Of a DNA stretch of 8,070 nt, positions 1 to 4,926 are shown piece by piece; within the stretch, counting starts at the first letter, position 1; every line of letters begins with the position of its first letter. The DNA lies in the NCBI GenBank assembly GCA_025456385.1, contig JALOKS010000184.1:1-8070 (forward strand), given 5' to 3'. The notes under the pieces were generated by a model, which saw only the letters and a program-made list of their open reading frames with translations, was not told where the DNA came from and made no database searches. The translations under genes were made by a program, and so were the position numbers. Source of the stretch: Thermoanaerobaculales bacterium. Lineage in GTDB: Bacteria; Acidobacteriota; Thermoanaerobaculia; Thermoanaerobaculales; Sulfomarinibacteraceae.

Positions 1-12
1 CGGTTCCGCCGC

Positions 13-372
13 TCACGCCTCCTCCTCGCGCTCGACCTCGCGCAGCTCGTCCTCCTCGATGGTTCCGTAGGCCTCGTTGATGCGGACGACCAGCGACAGG
101 GCGACCGCGCTGGTGGCGACGCCGACCACGATCGCGGTCAGCATGAGAACGTGCGGCACCGGGTTCGAGAAGACGGTGACGCCTTCCGCCTCGATCGGCG
201 CGGTGCCGCCCGTCACCTCGCCCATGGCGATGTAGAACATGATCACCGACACCTGGAAGATGTTGAGGCCGATGATCTTCTTGATCAGGTTGTCGCGGGA
301 GATCACGACGTAGAGGCCGGTCATCATCAAAAAGATGAAGATCCAGTACGGGAAGTGGCCGCCCTCAAACAT
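13..372 (-). CDS. mrpC: Cation/proton antiporter subunit C (MrpC/MnhC, NuoK-like)
   Basis: This 119-residue hydrophobic protein is a subunit of the membrane Mrp-type Na+/H+ antiporter and is homologous to NuoK of complex I. Three membrane segments are visible, at about residues 8-25, 31-50 and 73-96, followed by an acidic tail rich in Glu. The segments KKIIGLNIFQ and NPVPHVLMLTAIVV match the family's 'IGLxL' and 'PxPxxLxLTAIVI' signatures. The ATG at 372 follows GGAGGAAGG, a strong ribosome binding site, and overlaps the mrpB stop by 8 nt, so translation is probably coupled. The TGA lies at 15-13. Only 12 nt remain before the edge; the next gene of such operons is usually mrpD (a large NuoN/NuoM-like subunit), but it cannot be seen. 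The family call is firm. Whether the complex moves Na+, K+ or only H+ cannot be read from the sequence. Confidence 0.93.
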   Translation of the reverse strand: MFEGGHFPYWIFIFLMMTGLYVVISRDNLIKKIIGLNIFQVSVIMFYIAMGEVTGGTAPIEAEGVTVFSNPVPHVLMLTAIVVGVATSAVALSLVVRINEAYGTIEEDELREVEREEEA

Positions 373-790
373 CCTTCCTCCCCCGCCCCCCGAAGTGGAA
401 GAAGATCGTGCTCATCACCGAGGCGACGGTGATCCCGACCCCGAGCTCGACGAGCAGGATGCCGAGGTGCTGGCCGTGCACCGGGTCGTGGGAGAGCGCA
501 CCGTAGCCGAGGAAGTTGCCGCCCTTGACGATGGCGGCGATGCCGGTGCCGCCGTAGATCATCAGCCCCACGGCGACCAGCACCTCGAGCACGCGCGGCG
601 GGAAGGCGGCCTTCGCCGGCTCGAGCCCGAAGATCAGCGCGAAGAGGATGATGCCCGCGCCGAAGATGACCCCCGCCTGGAAGCCGCCGCCGGGCCCGTA
701 GTCGCCGTGGAACTGGACGTAGAGGGCGAAGAGCAGGATCAGGGGGATCAGCATCTTCGCCATCACCCGGAGGATGACGTGGCGGATCAC
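365..790 (-). CDS. mrpB: Cation/proton antiporter subunit B (MrpB/MnhB)
   Basis: This 141-residue protein is the small MnhB-domain subunit of the antiporter membrane arm. Four membrane segments are visible, at about residues 7-27, 37-57, 66-87 and 107-131. The motif HGDYGPGGGFQAGVIFGAG (about 28-46) is the diagnostic loop of MnhB. The start is GTG at 790, which overlaps the TGA of the upstream DUF4040 gene (GTGA); GGAG lies about 8 nt upstream. The length matches MnhB proteins that carry only this domain. The extra N-terminal domain found in some 'MnhB' proteins is here encoded by the preceding gene. It lies between the MbhD/E-like gene and mrpC with overlaps on both sides, which indicates one polycistronic message. 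Confidence 0.93.
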   Translation of the reverse strand: MIRHVILRVMAKMLIPLILLFALYVQFHGDYGPGGGFQAGVIFGAGIILFALIFGLEPAKAAFPPRVLEVLVAVGLMIYGGTGIAAIVKGGNFLGYGALSHDPVHGQHLGILLVELGVGITVASVMSTIFFHFGGRGRKDV

Positions 791-1365
791 GGGCGCGGCT
801 CCGGGTCCCCGGCGTCCTCGCGCCGGCGCCAGCGGTAGAAGGTCCTGGCGCCGCCGAGCAGCAGCATGACGCCGACGCAGGCGGTGAAGATCACCGTGGT
901 CTCGCCGAAGGTGTCGTAGCCGCGGTAGGAGGCGAGGATCGCGGTCACCATGTTGGGCACGCCGGTGTCGTCCATCGTGCGCGCGATGTAGTAGTCGGCG
1001 ACGTGGTGGTTGATGGGCGCGGCAGCGTCCCCGTAGCGCGGCATGTCGAAGGTGGCGTAGACCAGCGCGGCGCCGGTCAGCACCACGACCACCAGGGCGA
1101 GCGGCCGCGGCCGCTGGTAGAGCGTGCTCTCCTTGCTGGTGGTCAGCGACAGGGTGGCGAGCATCAGGATGGTCGAGATTCCGGCGCCCACCGAGGCCTC
1201 GGTGAACGCGACGTCCACCGCGTCCATGACGGTGAACAGCGACGCCGACAGCAGGCTGAAGATGCCCATCAGCATGACCGCGGCGAAGAGGTCGCGCATG
1301 CGGATGACGACGATCGCGATGATCGCCAGGAAGGTGAAGAGGAAGATGTGGATGAGGTCAATCAT
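787..1365 (-). CDS. Fused MbhD/MbhE subunit (DUF4040), equivalent to the MrpA C-terminus
   Basis: This 192-residue membrane protein corresponds to the C-terminal, NuoJ-like part of MrpA, here a separate polypeptide. The N-terminal half (about 10-75) is a DUF4040/MbhD domain: RMRDLFAAVMLMGIFSLLSA and then DVAFTEASVGAG, where the Glu inside the membrane helix is a family hallmark. The C-terminal half (about 130-180) is MbhE-like: VTAILASYRGYDTFGETTV matches the 'DFRGFDTLGE' signature at the end of MrpA. In hydrogenase-type complexes these are two genes (mbhD and mbhE); here they are fused. The ATG at 1365 follows GGGAGG by 6 nt and overlaps the mrpG stop by 8 nt; the end overlaps mrpB by 4 nt. 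Gene finders often name such proteins 'antiporter subunit B'. The large NuoL-like part of MrpA is not in the window. Confidence 0.88.
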   Translation of the reverse strand: MIDLIHIFLFTFLAIIAIVVIRMRDLFAAVMLMGIFSLLSASLFTVMDAVDVAFTEASVGAGISTILMLATLSLTTSKESTLYQRPRPLALVVVVLTGAALVYATFDMPRYGDAAAPINHHVADYYIARTMDDTGVPNMVTAILASYRGYDTFGETTVIFTACVGVMLLLGGARTFYRWRRREDAGDPEPRP

Positions 1366-1693
1366 CAGCAGCCTCCCGCTCGAGCTGGTGGCCGAGCATC
1401 GGCCTCAGGCCGCGCAGGTAGGCCGCCTTGGCGAGCGCGTGGCTGGACAGGGGGCTGGTTATGAAGAGGAAGATGAGCAGCATGACGAGCTTGACGGTGA
1501 CCAGCCACGACGCGGAGGCGAACATCAGCCCGATCAGCACCAGCCAGGCGCCGAGGGTGTCGGTGATTCCGGCGGGGTGGATGCGGCTGTAGAAGTCGGG
1601 CATCCGGAGGAGGCCGATGCCGCCGATGAGCAGGAAGATGGAGCCCGCGACGAGGAAGGCCCAGAGGAGGATGACGGCGAGCTGCGGCGCCAT
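1358..1693 (-). CDS. mrpG: Cation/proton antiporter subunit G (MrpG/MnhG)
   Basis: This 111-residue protein is the MrpG subunit, a three-helix membrane protein that belongs to the small-subunit end of the antiporter. Membrane segments lie at about residues 6-29, 46-66 and 69-87. The motif LRMPDFYSRIHPAG (about 29-42), followed by TDTLG, is the family signature ('RxPDxxxRxHAxxxxxTLG'). The reading frame stays open far upstream, but the ATG at 1693 fits the family's N-terminus and follows GGAGG by 7 nt. That GGAGG lies within the last codons of mrpF, and the start codon shares one base with the mrpF stop. The soluble tail after about residue 90 is short and charged. Confidence 0.93.
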   Translation of the reverse strand: MAPQLAVILLWAFLVAGSIFLLIGGIGLLRMPDFYSRIHPAGITDTLGAWLVLIGLMFASASWLVTVKLVMLLIFLFITSPLSSHALAKAAYLRGLRPMLGHQLEREAADD

Positions 1694-1986
1694 CAGTAGA
1701 CCTCCTCGTCGTTCTCCTCCATCCCCGCGAGATCGTTGAAGCGGGTGAACTTCATGACCGCGATGGTGCCGATGAAGTTCATCAACGCGTAGACGAGCGC
1801 GAGGTCGAGGAACTCGGGACGCCCCGAGAGGAAGCCGTAGACCGCGATCAGCAGCACCGTCTTGGTGCCGAAGCTGTTGACGGCGAGCACGCGGTCGAAG
1901 ACCGTCGGCCCGAGGATCGAGCGGACGAGCGTCATCGCCATGCACACGAGCAGCGCCGCGGTCGCGGCGGCGAAGGCGCCCATCAT
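1693..1986 (-). CDS. mrpF: Cation/proton antiporter subunit F (MrpF/MnhF)
   Basis: This 97-residue, three-helix membrane subunit matches MrpF. Family marks are R22, the GP pair at 26-27, DRVLAVNSFGTK (31-42) and LVYALMNFIGT (64-74). In homologues the 'RxxxGPxxxDRVLAxxxxGT' stretch connects helices 1 and 2. Two adjacent ATG codons (1986 and 1983) are possible starts, and both overlap the TGA of mrpE. Only a weak GAGGG lies upstream, so coupling to mrpE translation is the likely way of initiation. The open frame reaches 2616, but the added N-terminus there is Arg/Pro-rich, overlaps mrpE and has no family match, so it was not accepted. The C-terminus is acidic (MEENDEEVY). Confidence 0.93.
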   Translation of the reverse strand: MMGAFAAATAALLVCMAMTLVRSILGPTVFDRVLAVNSFGTKTVLLIAVYGFLSGRPEFLDLALVYALMNFIGTIAVMKFTRFNDLAGMEENDEEVY

Positions 1987-2465
1987 CGGGCCGGGCCCTC
2001 GAGCCGGGTCACCCGGCGGTCCATCTCGCCGCCGAGCAGGCCGTCGGCCACCTCGTCGGCCAGCGCGTGGACGGTGATGTGGGAGCCGCGGACCTGGATC
2101 GAGATCGTGCCGGGGGTCAGGGTGATGGAGTTCGCGAAGATCACCCGCCCGAGGTCGCTGTGCTGGGTCGTCGGGGTCTCGATGATGCGGGGGCTGATCC
2201 GCAGCTTCCCCGGCCGCAGCACCCGCTTCGCCACATCGATGTTCGAGACCACGATCTCCTTGAGCAGCCACGGCAGGTAGGCGGCCGCCCGCAGCGCGAG
2301 GTGGACGGGCATGCCCTCCTCGTCGGCGACGCCCATGCGCCGGCTCAGGACAACCACGAACAGGCAGGAGCCGACGCAGAAGAAGAGCATCAGCGGTCCG
2401 TAGTGGCCGGAGTTGAGGAGCCACAGGGCGGCGAGGACGAGGAACAGCGCGACCGCCGACCTCAC
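1983..2465 (-). CDS. mrpE: Cation/proton antiporter subunit E (MrpE/MnhE)
   Basis: This 160-residue protein is MrpE, the first subunit of the operon. Two N-terminal membrane helices lie at about residues 4-17 and 23-40. They are followed by an amphipathic segment and a soluble alpha/beta domain. Family signatures are LLKEIVVSNIDVAKRVL (67-83) and NSITLTPGTISIQV (112-125), then HITVHAL. The start is placed at GTG 2465 because the hydrophobic N-terminus begins there and the length agrees with the usual 155-165 residues. The upstream in-frame extension to 2555 is Arg/Gly-rich and looks non-coding. GGGGAG lies about 7 nt before the GTG. The GTG also overlaps the stop of a possible 15-codon leader ORF. 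MrpE is often dispensable for transport but supports assembly in characterised systems. Confidence 0.9.
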   Translation of the reverse strand: MRSAVALFLVLAALWLLNSGHYGPLMLFFCVGSCLFVVVLSRRMGVADEEGMPVHLALRAAAYLPWLLKEIVVSNIDVAKRVLRPGKLRISPRIIETPTTQHSDLGRVIFANSITLTPGTISIQVRGSHITVHALADEVADGLLGGEMDRRVTRLEGPAR

Positions 2466-2509
2466 GCGCGCTCCCCGGCGTTGCCGCGCACCGCACCGGC
2501 CATCGCCAT
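2462..2509 (-). CDS. Possible 15-aa leader peptide coupled to mrpE
   Basis: An ATG at 2509 is preceded by GGAGGAGGG, the best ribosome binding site in front of the antiporter operon. It opens a frame of 15 residues (MAMAGAVRGNAGERA) that ends in TGA at 2464-2462. That TGA overlaps the GTG start of mrpE (GTGA), the geometry of translational coupling. The peptide has no recognisable motif and no run of one amino acid, so it does not look like an attenuation leader. Alternatively, GGAGGAGGG may reflect chance purine richness and mrpE may rely on its own GGGGAG. Confidence 0.3.
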   Translation of the reverse strand: MAMAGAVRGNAGERA

Positions 2510-2566
2510 GCGCCCTCCTCCGTGCGCCCTCCCGTGCCCCCGAGGGCGGCTCCATCGCCGCCGGTC

Positions 2567-2594
2567 AGGATACCCGATCCTGTGGCCGTGTCCA
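2567..2594 (-). promoter_or_regulatory. Possible promoter of the mrp operon
   Basis: Read on the minus strand, TGGACA (2594-2589) and TATCCT (2572-2567) are separated by 16 nt. They match the sigma70-type consensus at 5 of 6 and 4 of 6 positions. Transcription would start near 2560, about 50 nt before the possible leader ATG. This is the best pair seen in the divergent region, but the match is modest. Confidence 0.3.
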
Positions 2595-2664
2595 GTGCCG
2601 GCCGGCCCGCACGCAAGCGCGTGACAGAACGTCAATCTCAGTTTCAGGCGATGCCGGAGAGGTC

Positions 2665-2694
2665 TTGACGAGTTCGTTCTTGAATGATTATCAT
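2665..2694 (+). promoter_or_regulatory. Sigma70-like promoter of the ATPase gene
   Basis: TTGACG (2665-2670) and TATCAT (2689-2694) match the -35 and -10 consensus at 5 of 6 positions each, with an 18-nt spacer. They sit in an AT-rich pocket in otherwise GC-rich DNA. Transcription would begin near 2701. The ATG at 2684 therefore lies inside the promoter and is unlikely to be a start codon; the ATG at 2702 would give a nearly leaderless message and the ATG at 2717 a short leader. Confidence 0.6.
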
Positions 2695-2699
2695 TCAAG
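2679..2699. promoter_or_regulatory. 21-bp palindrome over the -10 box, probable operator
   Basis: Arms CTTGAATGA (2679-2687) and TCATTCAAG (2691-2699) are perfect inverted copies around a 3-nt centre, TTA. The palindrome covers the -10 hexamer of the ATPase promoter, so a bound dimeric repressor would block RNA polymerase. The core AATGAT-N-ATCATT equals the core of the classic Fur box, with 12 of 19 positions identical overall. No regulator gene is present in the window, so the binding protein is unknown. Confidence 0.55.
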
Positions 2700-2716
2700 G
2701 TATGAATGGAAATCTC

Positions 2717-3925
2717 ATGCCGAGGTTCCTCGAAGCAACTCTTCGCGAGCGGCTGGCGGTTATGCCCGCCGTCGTCATCACCGGTGCTCGCCAAACCGGC
2801 AAGAGCACCCTTGTCCAGAAGCTGCTGCCGGGTGAGCGTCGTTTTCACAGCCTCGACGATCTCGACGTTCTCGATCTGGCCCGTCGGGATCCCGAGGCCC
2901 TCCTTGAAGGTTCGATGCAGGTGACCCTCGACGAGGTTCAGCGAGAACCCTCGCTCCTCCTGGCGGTGAAGCGAGCCATCGATCGGGATCGGGTCCCCGG
3001 CCGCTTCCTTCTGACGGGTTCCGCGAACCTCCTGTTGATGCACCGGGTCTCCGAATCGCTGGCCGGCCGCGCGAGCTACGCGACGCTGCGGCCCATGACC
3101 CGCCGCGAGCAGCGCGGCCTGGGGCGCTGTGGGATCTGGGAGGAACTCGTATCGGCTCCGGACCGGATATGGCCGGAGCTCGTCGCCGAGCAGCCCGCCA
3201 CCGACGAGAGCTGGCTGGAGCTGGCGCGGCGCGGGGGGTTTCCCACTCCCGCCCTCCAGCTCGACTCGCCCACCGCGCGGGCGGTGTGGTTTGACGGCTA
3301 CGTGCGCACCTACCTCGAGCGCGACCTCCAGTCTCTCTCGGCCGTCACCGCGTTACCCGATTTCCGCCGTCTCATGCAGGCGACGTGCTTGCGGCTGGGG
3401 CAGGTCCTCAATCAGACCGGGCTCGGCCGCGACGTGAGCTTGCCGCAGCCGACCGTCCACCGCTACCTGAATCTGCTCGAGACCTCGTACCTCCTCACGC
3501 GCCTGCCGGCGTACGCGGTGAATCGCTCGAAGCGGCTCATTAAGTCACCGAAGCTCTTCTGGAGCGACACGGGGCTCGCTCTGCACCTCGCGGGGCTCGA
3601 GCAACCGACAGGTGCACACCTCGAAAACCTCGTCCTGCACGATCTCATGGTCTGGCGGGACACCCGGATGGATCACACCGAGGTCCTCTACTGGCGCACG
3701 ACGACCGGTGAGGAGGTCGACTTCGTCATCGAGACCGGCAGGGAGCTTCTTCCTATCGAGGTCAAGTCCACCGATCGGCCGCGCCTCCGGGACGCCGCGA
3801 ACCTGCGGGCCTTCCGCCAGGAGTACGGTGCGAAGTCCCGGAGCGGACTGCTGCTGCACGCGGGATCTTCGGTGGAGTGGCTGACCACCGACGTGCTCGC
3901 CGTGCCATGGTCGTCGGTCATCTGA
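2717..3925 (+). CDS. AAA ATPase with C-terminal DUF4143 domain
   Basis: This 402-residue protein belongs to the widespread family of AAA_14 ATPases with a C-terminal DUF4143 domain, whose biological role is not established. Walker A is GARQTGKST (23-31), Walker B ends in VTLDEVQ (D72, E73), and the sensor-1 strand is LLTGSAN (98-104). The middle contains YVRTYLERDL, typical of the family, and a helical DUF4143 segment with a winged-helix look (PTVHRYLNLLE). The C-terminus has D335 and IEVKS (E348, K350), a PD-(D/E)xK nuclease-like pattern common in this family that need not mean active cleavage. The length is normal. The start at 2717 (MPRFLEATL) matches homologues and has TGGA 6 nt upstream; ATGs at 2702 and 2684 are in frame, but the latter lies within the promoter. 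The gene is the only one on the plus strand, divergent from mrp, with its own promoter and palindrome, so it was probably acquired as an independent unit. Confidence 0.88.
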   Translation: MPRFLEATLRERLAVMPAVVITGARQTGKSTLVQKLLPGERRFHSLDDLDVLDLARRDPEALLEGSMQVTLDEVQREPSLLLAVKRAIDRDRVPGRFLLTGSANLLLMHRVSESLAGRASYATLRPMTRREQRGLGRCGIWEELVSAPDRIWPELVAEQPATDESWLELARRGGFPTPALQLDSPTARAVWFDGYVRTYLERDLQSLSAVTALPDFRRLMQATCLRLGQVLNQTGLGRDVSLPQPTVHRYLNLLETSYLLTRLPAYAVNRSKRLIKSPKLFWSDTGLALHLAGLEQPTGAHLENLVLHDLMVWRDTRMDHTEVLYWRTTTGEEVDFVIETGRELLPIEVKSTDRPRLRDAANLRAFRQEYGAKSRSGLLLHAGSSVEWLTTDVLAVPWSSVI

Positions 3926-3997
3926 GTCGTTGTCAGCGAGCCGGGCTGTCTCGCCAGCACCGCTGTCGAGTCCATCCCCGCGAAACGCCGTGACGCG

Positions 3998-4017
3998 GCG
4001 GCCGTGCCGAGGGCCGC
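3998..4017. other. Weak hairpin 3' of tspO and the ATPase gene
   Basis: GCGGCC (3998-4003) and GGCCGC (4012-4017) can pair across an 8-nt loop, just past the tspO stop codon and in the gap between the two convergent genes. No T-run follows on either strand, so it is not a canonical intrinsic terminator, and 6-bp GC arms occur by chance in such DNA. Confidence 0.2.
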
Positions 4018-4020
4018 ACG

Positions 4021-4494
4021 CTACCGGTTGAGGCTCCAGATCGAGCCGTTGAGCACCGCGGCGAAGCTGACCCACGCCCAGTACGGCAGCAGCAGCAGCC
4101 CCGCAGCCGGGAGGACGCGCCAGAACAGCCACACCGTGCCGCCGATGGCGAGCCACAGGGCGACGATGTCGACGAAGGCCCAGGCCGGCGAGCGGAGGCC
4201 GAAGAAGAGGAGCGACCAGGCGCCGTTGAGCAGCAGCTGGAGCAGGAAGACGCCGAGCGCGAGCCGGACGCCATCGGCGCCGAGGCCCTGCCGCCACACC
4301 AGGAAGGCCGCCACGCCCATCATCACGTAGAGCAGCGTCCACACCGGGCCGAAGACCCAGGCCGGCGGGTTGAAGGCGGGCTTGACGAGGGTCGGGTACC
4401 AGGCGGCGACGCCCGCCGCGGTGGCGAAGCCGGACAGCCCGCCCACCGCGAGCGGCACCGCGAGCGCGATCAGGAGCTTGGCGAGGTTGCTCAT
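4021..4494 (-). CDS. tspO: TspO/MBR family tryptophan-rich membrane protein
   Basis: This 157-residue protein has five predicted membrane helices (about 8-28, 47-67, 77-98, 104-125 and 130-151) and 12 tryptophans. Family signatures are WYPTLVKPAFNPPAW (32-46), GPVWTLLY (49-56), NGAWSLLFF (90-98) and LPYWAWVSFAAVLN (136-149). TspO proteins bind porphyrins and, in animals, cholesterol. Bacterial members are linked to tetrapyrrole handling and to stress or light/oxygen regulation, and the physiological ligand here is unknown. The ATG at 4494 has GGAG 5 nt upstream. The gene stands alone: it ends 95 nt from the convergent ATPase gene, and a 432-bp gene-free, repeat-rich stretch lies upstream, so it probably has its own promoter. 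No tetrapyrrole genes are nearby. Length and motifs are complete. Confidence 0.94.
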   Translation of the reverse strand: MSNLAKLLIALAVPLAVGGLSGFATAAGVAAWYPTLVKPAFNPPAWVFGPVWTLLYVMMGVAAFLVWRQGLGADGVRLALGVFLLQLLLNGAWSLLFFGLRSPAWAFVDIVALWLAIGGTVWLFWRVLPAAGLLLLPYWAWVSFAAVLNGSIWSLNR

Positions 4495-4546
4495 GGGAAC
4501 TCCAATGGCGTCATGGTACGTGGGTTAGCGGAGATCGTGTGTGGCC

Positions 4547-4580
4547 GATTGCGGATTTCGAATTTCGAATTTCGAATTTT
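4547..4580. repeat. Heptamer array A (RATTKCG units)
   Basis: Consecutive 7-nt units GATTGCG, GATTTCG, AATTTCG, AATTTCG and a partial AATTTT form an AT-rich tract about 50 nt upstream of the tspO start. The tail ATTTCGAATTTTCC (4569-4582) recurs exactly at 5853-5866. The first 19 nt (4547-4565) recur inverted at 5957-5975. Units of 7 nt are far too short for CRISPR. Confidence 0.85.
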
Positions 4581-4604
4581 CCGCCCGCCCGCCCGGATCC
4601 GTTC

Positions 4605-4639
4605 TGAGTTTTGAGTTTTGAGTTTCGAGTTTTGAGTTG
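4605..4639. repeat. Heptamer array B (TGAGTTT units)
   Basis: Five consecutive 7-nt units are seen: TGAGTTT three times, CGAGTTT, then TGAGTTG. The array lies 24 nt from array A and has the same period but a different unit. C-tracts (4581-4594) separate the two. The neighbouring genes are far richer in GC. Confidence 0.85.
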
Positions 4640-4708
4640 AGGTCCCCAGCGCGCCACCGATCACCAGGGCGCCGCCTCCAGGAGCGCAAGGTCAAGGATT
4701 CTCCCCAC

Positions 4709-4753
4709 CCCTCGGAAACCCGTCGTGCGCCGCGCACGTCGGGTTTCCGAGGG
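4709..4753. repeat. 45-bp near-perfect palindrome (REP-like hairpin)
   Basis: Two 22-nt arms centred on position 4731 pair at 21 of 22 positions; the only mismatch is T4723/T4739. The outer arm reads CCCTCGGAAACCCG and the inner arm CGTGCGC. It lies between the dehydratase stop (4927) and the tspO start (4494). It could act as a transcript-end structure for the dehydratase message, although no T-run follows on the minus strand, or it could be a dispersed repetitive extragenic palindrome. Confidence 0.75.
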
Positions 4754-4778
4754 CGGGAGGGAGGGGGGCGGGGGCGGG
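4751..4778 (+). other. G-quadruplex-forming G-tracts
   Basis: Six runs of three or more G (4751-4753, 4755-4757, 4759-4761, 4763-4768, 4770-4774, 4776-4778) are separated by single bases. This meets the usual rule for a parallel G-quadruplex with 1-nt loops. The first run overlaps the right end of the 45-bp palindrome. Whether it folds in the cell is unknown. Confidence 0.6.
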
Positions 4779-4820
4779 ACGAATCCGAGAGTGCCGCCCG
4801 AGGTGGCGCGCGAGCCCGCC

Positions 4821-4837
4821 GGCGCGCGCAGCGCGCC
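4821..4837. repeat. Hairpin in the gene-free region (GGCGCGC arms)
   Basis: GGCGCGC (4821-4827) and GCGCGCC (4831-4837) are exact inverted copies around the loop GCA. It is one of three compact hairpins between the G-tracts and the dehydratase stop. In GC-rich DNA such arms can arise by chance, but the clustering is notable. Confidence 0.45.
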
Positions 4838-4859
4838 AGGGCGCGAACGGAGGGACCGA

Positions 4860-4875
4860 CGAACGCTGGCGTTCG
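4860..4875. repeat. Hairpin in the gene-free region (CGAACGC arms)
   Basis: CGAACGC (4860-4866) and GCGTTCG (4869-4875) are exact inverted copies separated by TG. With so short a centre, the inner C-G pair would open to give a 4-nt loop in RNA. Confidence 0.45.
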
Positions 4876-4900
4876 GAGAGCCCGAGGTGAGCGACCGTCG

Positions 4901-4920
4901 CCGCGGGCGAAAGCCCGCGG
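4901..4920. terminator. Hairpin just downstream of the dehydratase stop
   Basis: CCGCGGGC (4901-4908) and GCCCGCGG (4913-4920) form a perfect 8-bp GC-only stem. The loop is GAAA on the plus strand, a stable GNRA tetraloop, and TTTC on the minus strand. It begins 6 nt beyond the dehydratase stop codon, the usual place for a terminator or an mRNA 3' stabiliser. No T-run follows on the minus strand, so intrinsic termination is doubtful. Confidence 0.45.
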
Positions 4921-4926
4921 GTTCGC

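Larger units (their letters stand above)
4495..4926. other. Gene-free, highly structured region
   Basis: These 432 bp lie between the tspO start and the dehydratase stop. From left to right they hold the tspO ribosome binding site, heptamer arrays A and B, a C-tract, about 70 bp with nothing recognised (4640-4708), the 45-bp palindrome, the G-tracts and three hairpins. Open frames crossing it are Arg/Pro/Ser-rich with no family match. The density of symmetric elements suggests a dispersed repeat element or structured RNA. Confidence 0.6.

Noticed and set aside
151..1699. Plus-strand open frames of 93-191 codons opposite the antiporter genes
   Set aside because: They mirror the codon bias of the minus-strand mrp genes, give Asp/His/Arg/Glu-rich translations with no motif, and overlap six well-supported genes.
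1987..2616. N-terminal extension of mrpF
   Set aside because: The extension overlaps mrpE, is Arg/Pro-rich, and the family N-terminus starts at 1986 or 1983.
2510..3043. Long minus-strand frame running into the antiporter leader
   Set aside because: It is antisense to the ATPase gene and has no motif; only its last 15 codons, with their own ribosome binding site, were kept as a low-confidence leader.
3926..4020. Intrinsic terminator between the convergent ATPase and tspO genes
   Set aside because: Only a weak 6-bp stem and no T-run on either strand; recorded as a low-confidence hairpin instead.
3545..4342. Minus-strand frame across the ATPase 3' end and tspO
   Set aside because: It overlaps both genes in a different frame or strand, and its translation is low-complexity Arg/Ala/Gly.
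4547..4639. Possible CRISPR array
   Set aside because: The units are 7 nt with no spacers, and there are no cas genes.
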